Source of the DNA: Bacillota bacterium
GTDB lineage: Bacteria > Bacillota > Sulfobacillia > Sulfobacillales > JAIMBI01
DNA length: 35,814 bases
Assembly: GCA_021797815.1 (NCBI GenBank)
Contig: JAJZYZ010000026.1
Location: forward strand, 1-35,814
Reading direction: 5' to 3'
Shown here piece after piece: positions 33,389 through 35,814 of the stretch (position 1 is its first letter; the number at the start of each line of letters is the position of its first letter). Below the pieces are notes generated by a model. It was given only the letters and a program-made list of their open reading frames with translations, had not been told where the DNA came from and did not search any database. The translations under genes and the position numbers were made by a program.

Positions 33389-33424
33389 CCTTCCTTCCTT
33401 CCTTCCTTCCTTCCTTCCTTCCTT
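33389..33424. repeat. Tetranucleotide repeat (CCTT)9 / (AAGG)9
   Basis: Nine exact tandem CCTT units, 36 bases, in a stretch otherwise without repeats; the flanking ATCCATCC is a decayed continuation. Such a long perfect tetranucleotide tract is unusual in bacterial DNA and prone to slippage. It ends seven bases before a perfect TATAAT on the minus strand. Confidence 0.97.
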
Positions 33425-33711
33425 CACAATGACTCCGGGTGCCGCACCTTCCATCCCATCGACTTCGAAGATCCGCGCGACCATAACGGGGGCGCATTTC
33501 CATGCGGTACGGTTCACGTTGCCTGCGGGTTGTTGAAGTTCGCAAGCTTGGGGGCCCGGTCCGGGCTAATGTCTCTCTGGAGTCCTACCCGCACAGACCG
33601 GTCCCGTAACGTTTTGGCGAGGGCCTGCTGCTTCTCGCAGCTGTCGTGTGGCGGGTGAGTCGCCGCGGGGGTAGGGCTGAGCCGTTTCTGCCGGGCGGTC
33701 GGTCCTGCCAG
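33425..33711. other. Non-coding stretch between the repeat and the epimerase gene
   Basis: About 290 bases between the repeat and the epimerase stop. A few frames are open but none shows a motif or good ribosome binding site. Nothing else is recognised. Confidence 0.35.
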
Positions 33712-34623
33712 TCAACGCAGCGCGGCAAAGACAGCGGGCCAGCCGTCCTGACGGGAGGAGACGCGCGGCCGCCATCCCGTGGCCTCCCGAAAACGCTGAT
33801 TGCTGATCCGGTGGGAGCGCGCCTGGACGCGGCCGGCTGCGCCCGCCAGCGGCACCATCAGCCCCGGCGGGCGGTGAAGCCGGCGCCGCCCGGCCGACTT
33901 GGCCAACAGGGCCACGAGCTCGCAGCGGCGCAGGGGCTCGTCGTCCACTACGTTGTACACACCCGGCGGCACCTCCAGGGCGGCCAGGACCGCCGTGCCC
34001 ACGTCGCTCGTGTGGAGCGCCGAGTGCCATGCCGCGTCCGACCCCAGCAGGAGTGCAGCACCACGGCGTGCGAGGCGCACCGTCTCCACACTCATCCGAT
34101 CGTCCGGGCCGTAGAACAACCCGCACCGCAGCACCACCCCCTCGCCCCCTGCGGCCGTGAGGCGGGATACATGGGCCTCGGCGAGGAGGTTGGCGGCCAT
34201 GGCTCCGCGGGCGGACGCCGGCGACGCCTCGTCGAGCCACGCGTCGCCGCCGTCCTCGTACACGAAGGTCACCAGATCCCGCACCAGCCGGGGCACCCCC
34301 GCCTCGATCATGGTGTCGACCAGGAGACCGAGTGCAGGGCCCCGCAGGTGCTGGAACGATCGCCAGCCACCCGGAAGGATGCTGCGCGACGTCGGCGGCA
34401 GGGCGACCCGGTGATCAATCACCGCATCCTGGCCGCGCAGCACCGAACGCAGGGCCTCCGGGTCTTCGGCATCGAAGCGAATGGCCGCCACACCCAGGGG
34501 TTGGAGCCGCGCTGCGGCTAGATCTGACCGGACATGGACGCTGACGGTGTGACCGGCAGCCAGCAGCACCGGTAAGGTGGAGCGGCCTGCGGTGCCGGTT
34601 CCGCCCAGGAGGAGAATGTTCAT
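33712..34623 (-). CDS. NAD(P)-dependent epimerase/dehydratase-like oxidoreductase (ECF41 partner)
   Basis: A 303-residue extended short-chain dehydrogenase-like protein. The N-terminal Rossmann motif is MNILLLGGTGTAGRSTLPVL, with a GxxGxxG-type NAD(P) site. The rest resembles NAD-dependent epimerases and atypical NmrA-like proteins, with ANLLAEAHV and GVVLRCGLFYGPDDR typical of the fold, but the usual YxxxK catalytic pair is not evident, so catalysis is doubtful. The ATG at 34623 has no ribosome binding site. ECF41 sigma genes are known to be adjacent to a carboxymuconolactone decarboxylase, oxidoreductase or epimerase gene, which fits this pair. It is 20 bases after the sigma stop, and a promoter-like sequence covers that stop. 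Confidence 0.82.
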   Translation of the reverse strand: MNILLLGGTGTAGRSTLPVLLAAGHTVSVHVRSDLAAARLQPLGVAAIRFDAEDPEALRSVLRGQDAVIDHRVALPPTSRSILPGGWRSFQHLRGPALGLLVDTMIEAGVPRLVRDLVTFVYEDGGDAWLDEASPASARGAMAANLLAEAHVSRLTAAGGEGVVLRCGLFYGPDDRMSVETVRLARRGAALLLGSDAAWHSALHTSDVGTAVLAALEVPPGVYNVVDDEPLRRCELVALLAKSAGRRRLHRPPGLMVPLAGAAGRVQARSHRISNQRFREATGWRPRVSSRQDGWPAVFAALR

Positions 34624-34631
34624 GCTGTAGA

Positions 34632-34657
34632 GACGGAATCGTCTCAGCGATTGTGAC
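34632..34657 (-). promoter_or_regulatory. Candidate ECF41 target promoter at the end of the sigma gene
   Basis: On the minus strand GTCACA (34657-34652) is followed after exactly 16 bases by CGTC (34635-34632). ECF41 sigma factors are reported to recognise TGTCACA and CGTC with 16 bases between; only the first T differs (C here). The site overlaps the stop codon of the sigma gene. Transcription would start about at 34625, almost on the ATG of the epimerase gene at 34623, implying a leaderless mRNA. Confidence 0.6.
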
Positions 34658-35561
34658 GGGCGCGGGCGACCGAGGCGAGTTTGGCCGGGTTTCGCACGAT
34701 GGCGACGTGCTGGATCTGCGCCTGGCCGGCGATGCTCAAGACGTGGGAGACGGTCTTGTCGATCTCGACCACCAGTGCCGGCCATCCGTTGATGTCCGCC
34801 ACCTCCACGCGGACCCCCGAAGGCGCCTGACGGAGGAGCCCGGACAGGAACTGGGTGACCGCTTGTGGTCCCAGCAGCGGCCGTCGTGCCGCGGGTACCT
34901 TGCCCCCGCCGTCCGCCACGAGTACGATCTCGGCCGCGAGGAGCTGCTCGAGACCCTGGAGGTCGCCCGACGAAAACGCGGCCAGGAGTTCGCGCAGGAG
35001 TCGCTCGTGGTCGCCAATCCCGCCCATGGCCGGGCGGTCCGATCCGAGATGGGCCTTCGCTCTCCGATGAGCCTGGCGGCAGGCCGCAGAAGAGCTGCCG
35101 AGGACGCGGGCGATCTCGTCGTACGGATACGCAAAGGCTTCGCGCAGCACGATCACCGCGCGCTGCAGGGGTGTGAGACGCTCATACAGGGCGACGACCG
35201 CCAGCGCGAGCTGTTCCCGCTGTTCCACAGTTTCGAGGGGACCGAGCCAGGTCTCCGCATTCAGCACCGGCTCCGGGAGCCACGGCCCGACGTACTGCTC
35301 GCGCTGCGCCCGCGCCGAGCGAAAGTGATCCATCGCGAGTCGGGTAACCACCGTCACCAGGTACGCACGCGGGTCAAGCACCGTGGCCTGGGGCGCGGCG
35401 CGCCACCGGAGCCACGCATCCTGGACCAGGTCTTCGGCGTCATGCCGGCTGCCGGACATGCGGTACGCGACCGACAGCAGGAGCGGTCGCAACTCGAGAA
35501 ACGCGGCCTCCCTGTCGTCGCCATGATTCGGCGAGTCCGATGCGCACGGCCGATCCGCCAT
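34644..35561 (-). CDS. ECF sigma factor of the ECF41 family (SigJ-like, with SnoaL-like C-terminal domain)
   Basis: A 305-residue RNA polymerase sigma factor. Region 2 has SVAYRMSGSRHDAEDLVQDAWLRW, and region 4 has AFAYPYDEIARVLGSSSAACRQ. The extra C-terminal domain of about 110 residues has a SnoaL-like fold and carries the motifs that define ECF41: WLPEP in the linker between regions 2 and 4, DGGGK and NPAKL (usual NPDKL) in the extension. This extension controls the sigma activity in place of a separate anti-sigma factor. The ATG at 35561 follows GGGGGGTAA. It is upstream of the epimerase-like gene, the expected partner. The signal is not known. Confidence 0.92.
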   Translation of the reverse strand: MADRPCASDSPNHGDDREAAFLELRPLLLSVAYRMSGSRHDAEDLVQDAWLRWRAAPQATVLDPRAYLVTVVTRLAMDHFRSARAQREQYVGPWLPEPVLNAETWLGPLETVEQREQLALAVVALYERLTPLQRAVIVLREAFAYPYDEIARVLGSSSAACRQAHRRAKAHLGSDRPAMGGIGDHERLLRELLAAFSSGDLQGLEQLLAAEIVLVADGGGKVPAARRPLLGPQAVTQFLSGLLRQAPSGVRVEVADINGWPALVVEIDKTVSHVLSIAGQAQIQHVAIVRNPAKLASVARARHNR

Positions 35562-35814
35562 ACCGCGTTACCCCCCGGAAAAGACCGGGCGGCCGGATCC
35601 ACTGCCGCAAAGATCCTGGTACCGCCCGCGCAGACGTACCCGCGACCGAGATTCATCGAGTCAGACCCTTCGCCGGTCCGCTGCCCCGCTCCTTCAAGCG
35701 GCCCGGTAACGGCCGCTCACGAGACGGTCTGGCCCCGGATGCCAGACGATCACGACAGCGGTGCCGCGCCGACAGGCTTGACACCCGTCCATGTTCACAT
35801 GCAGGGAGATGAAC
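35562..35814. other. Right end, upstream of the ECF41 gene, no gene supported
   Basis: About 250 bases to the window end. No TGTCACA/CGTC pair or sigma-A-type promoter was recognised upstream of the sigma gene, so I cannot say how it is transcribed. Open frames here are not convincing. Confidence 0.35.

Noticed and set aside
33389-33424. Tandem repeat considered as a CRISPR array or DNA-binding iteron
   Set aside because: Units are four bases with no spacers; it is a simple sequence repeat.

Overview
The window looks like chromosomal DNA from a high-GC member of the Bacillota (Firmicutes), perhaps from the Sulfobacillus/Thermaerobacter side of the phylum; this is an inference from gene content, not a phylogenetic result. 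The markers are the RNA polymerase delta subunit next to pyrG, the SRP RNA-dnaX-ybaB-recR block next to tadA and two tRNA-Ser genes, a c-di-AMP (ydaO-type) riboswitch, strong AGGAGG-type ribosome binding sites and GTG/TTG starts. HtpX/PspA with the accessory proteins PspAA and PspAB is a set seen more often in Actinobacteria and Chloroflexi. The left edge cuts through the 5' end of a 16S rRNA gene, so the window probably starts at an rRNA operon.

Layout. 1-566: start of a 16S gene (minus) with its promoter, then a promoter, six-codon leader ORF and attenuator in front of an ABC-F ATPase gene. 567-5412: the ABC-F gene, a convergent thioesterase-rocA operon, about 900 bases with no convincing gene, and a small DUF6504-like gene. 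5480-8392: tRNA-Glu and tRNA-Gln, then the htpX-pspAB pair facing pspA-pspAA. 8726-10827: rpoE and pyrG. 10959-12917: c-di-AMP riboswitch, secreted NlpC/P60 hydrolase and a small membrane protein. 12985-15514: a two-gene beta-oxidation operon diverging from a MarR regulator. 15568-19032: an IscA-like protein, an LspA-like protein lacking one catalytic Asp, a phosphate-type MFS transporter and an RlmI-like methyltransferase. 19151-21653: a selenocysteine-containing SelD and gltX. 21908-25230: recR, ybaB, dnaX, SRP RNA, two tRNA-Ser and tadA. 25370-30654: Nudix hydrolase, fuconate-dehydratase-like enolase, acetolactate-synthase-like TPP enzyme and an FAD oxidoreductase. 31202-35561: accessory genes: an orphan 71-residue ORF, a YCII-like protein, a cupin behind a tetranucleotide repeat, and an ECF41-type sigma factor with its epimerase-like partner.

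How the genes fit together. Most of the window is housekeeping: translation, DNA repair and replication, CTP synthesis. Several parts are regulatory: drug- or stress-responsive attenuation of the ABC-F gene, c-di-AMP control of a cell-wall hydrolase, PspA/HtpX envelope stress, MarR control of fatty acid oxidation, and an ECF41 sigma factor with a promoter-like sequence at the end of its own gene. Convergent pairs are packed very tightly, several with overlapping stop codons.

I do not see a CRISPR array, prophage, insertion sequence or multi-gene defence cassette. The best candidates for something undescribed are the ABC-F leader, the (AAGG)9 promoter-proximal repeat, the LspA-like protein and the ECF41 arrangement.
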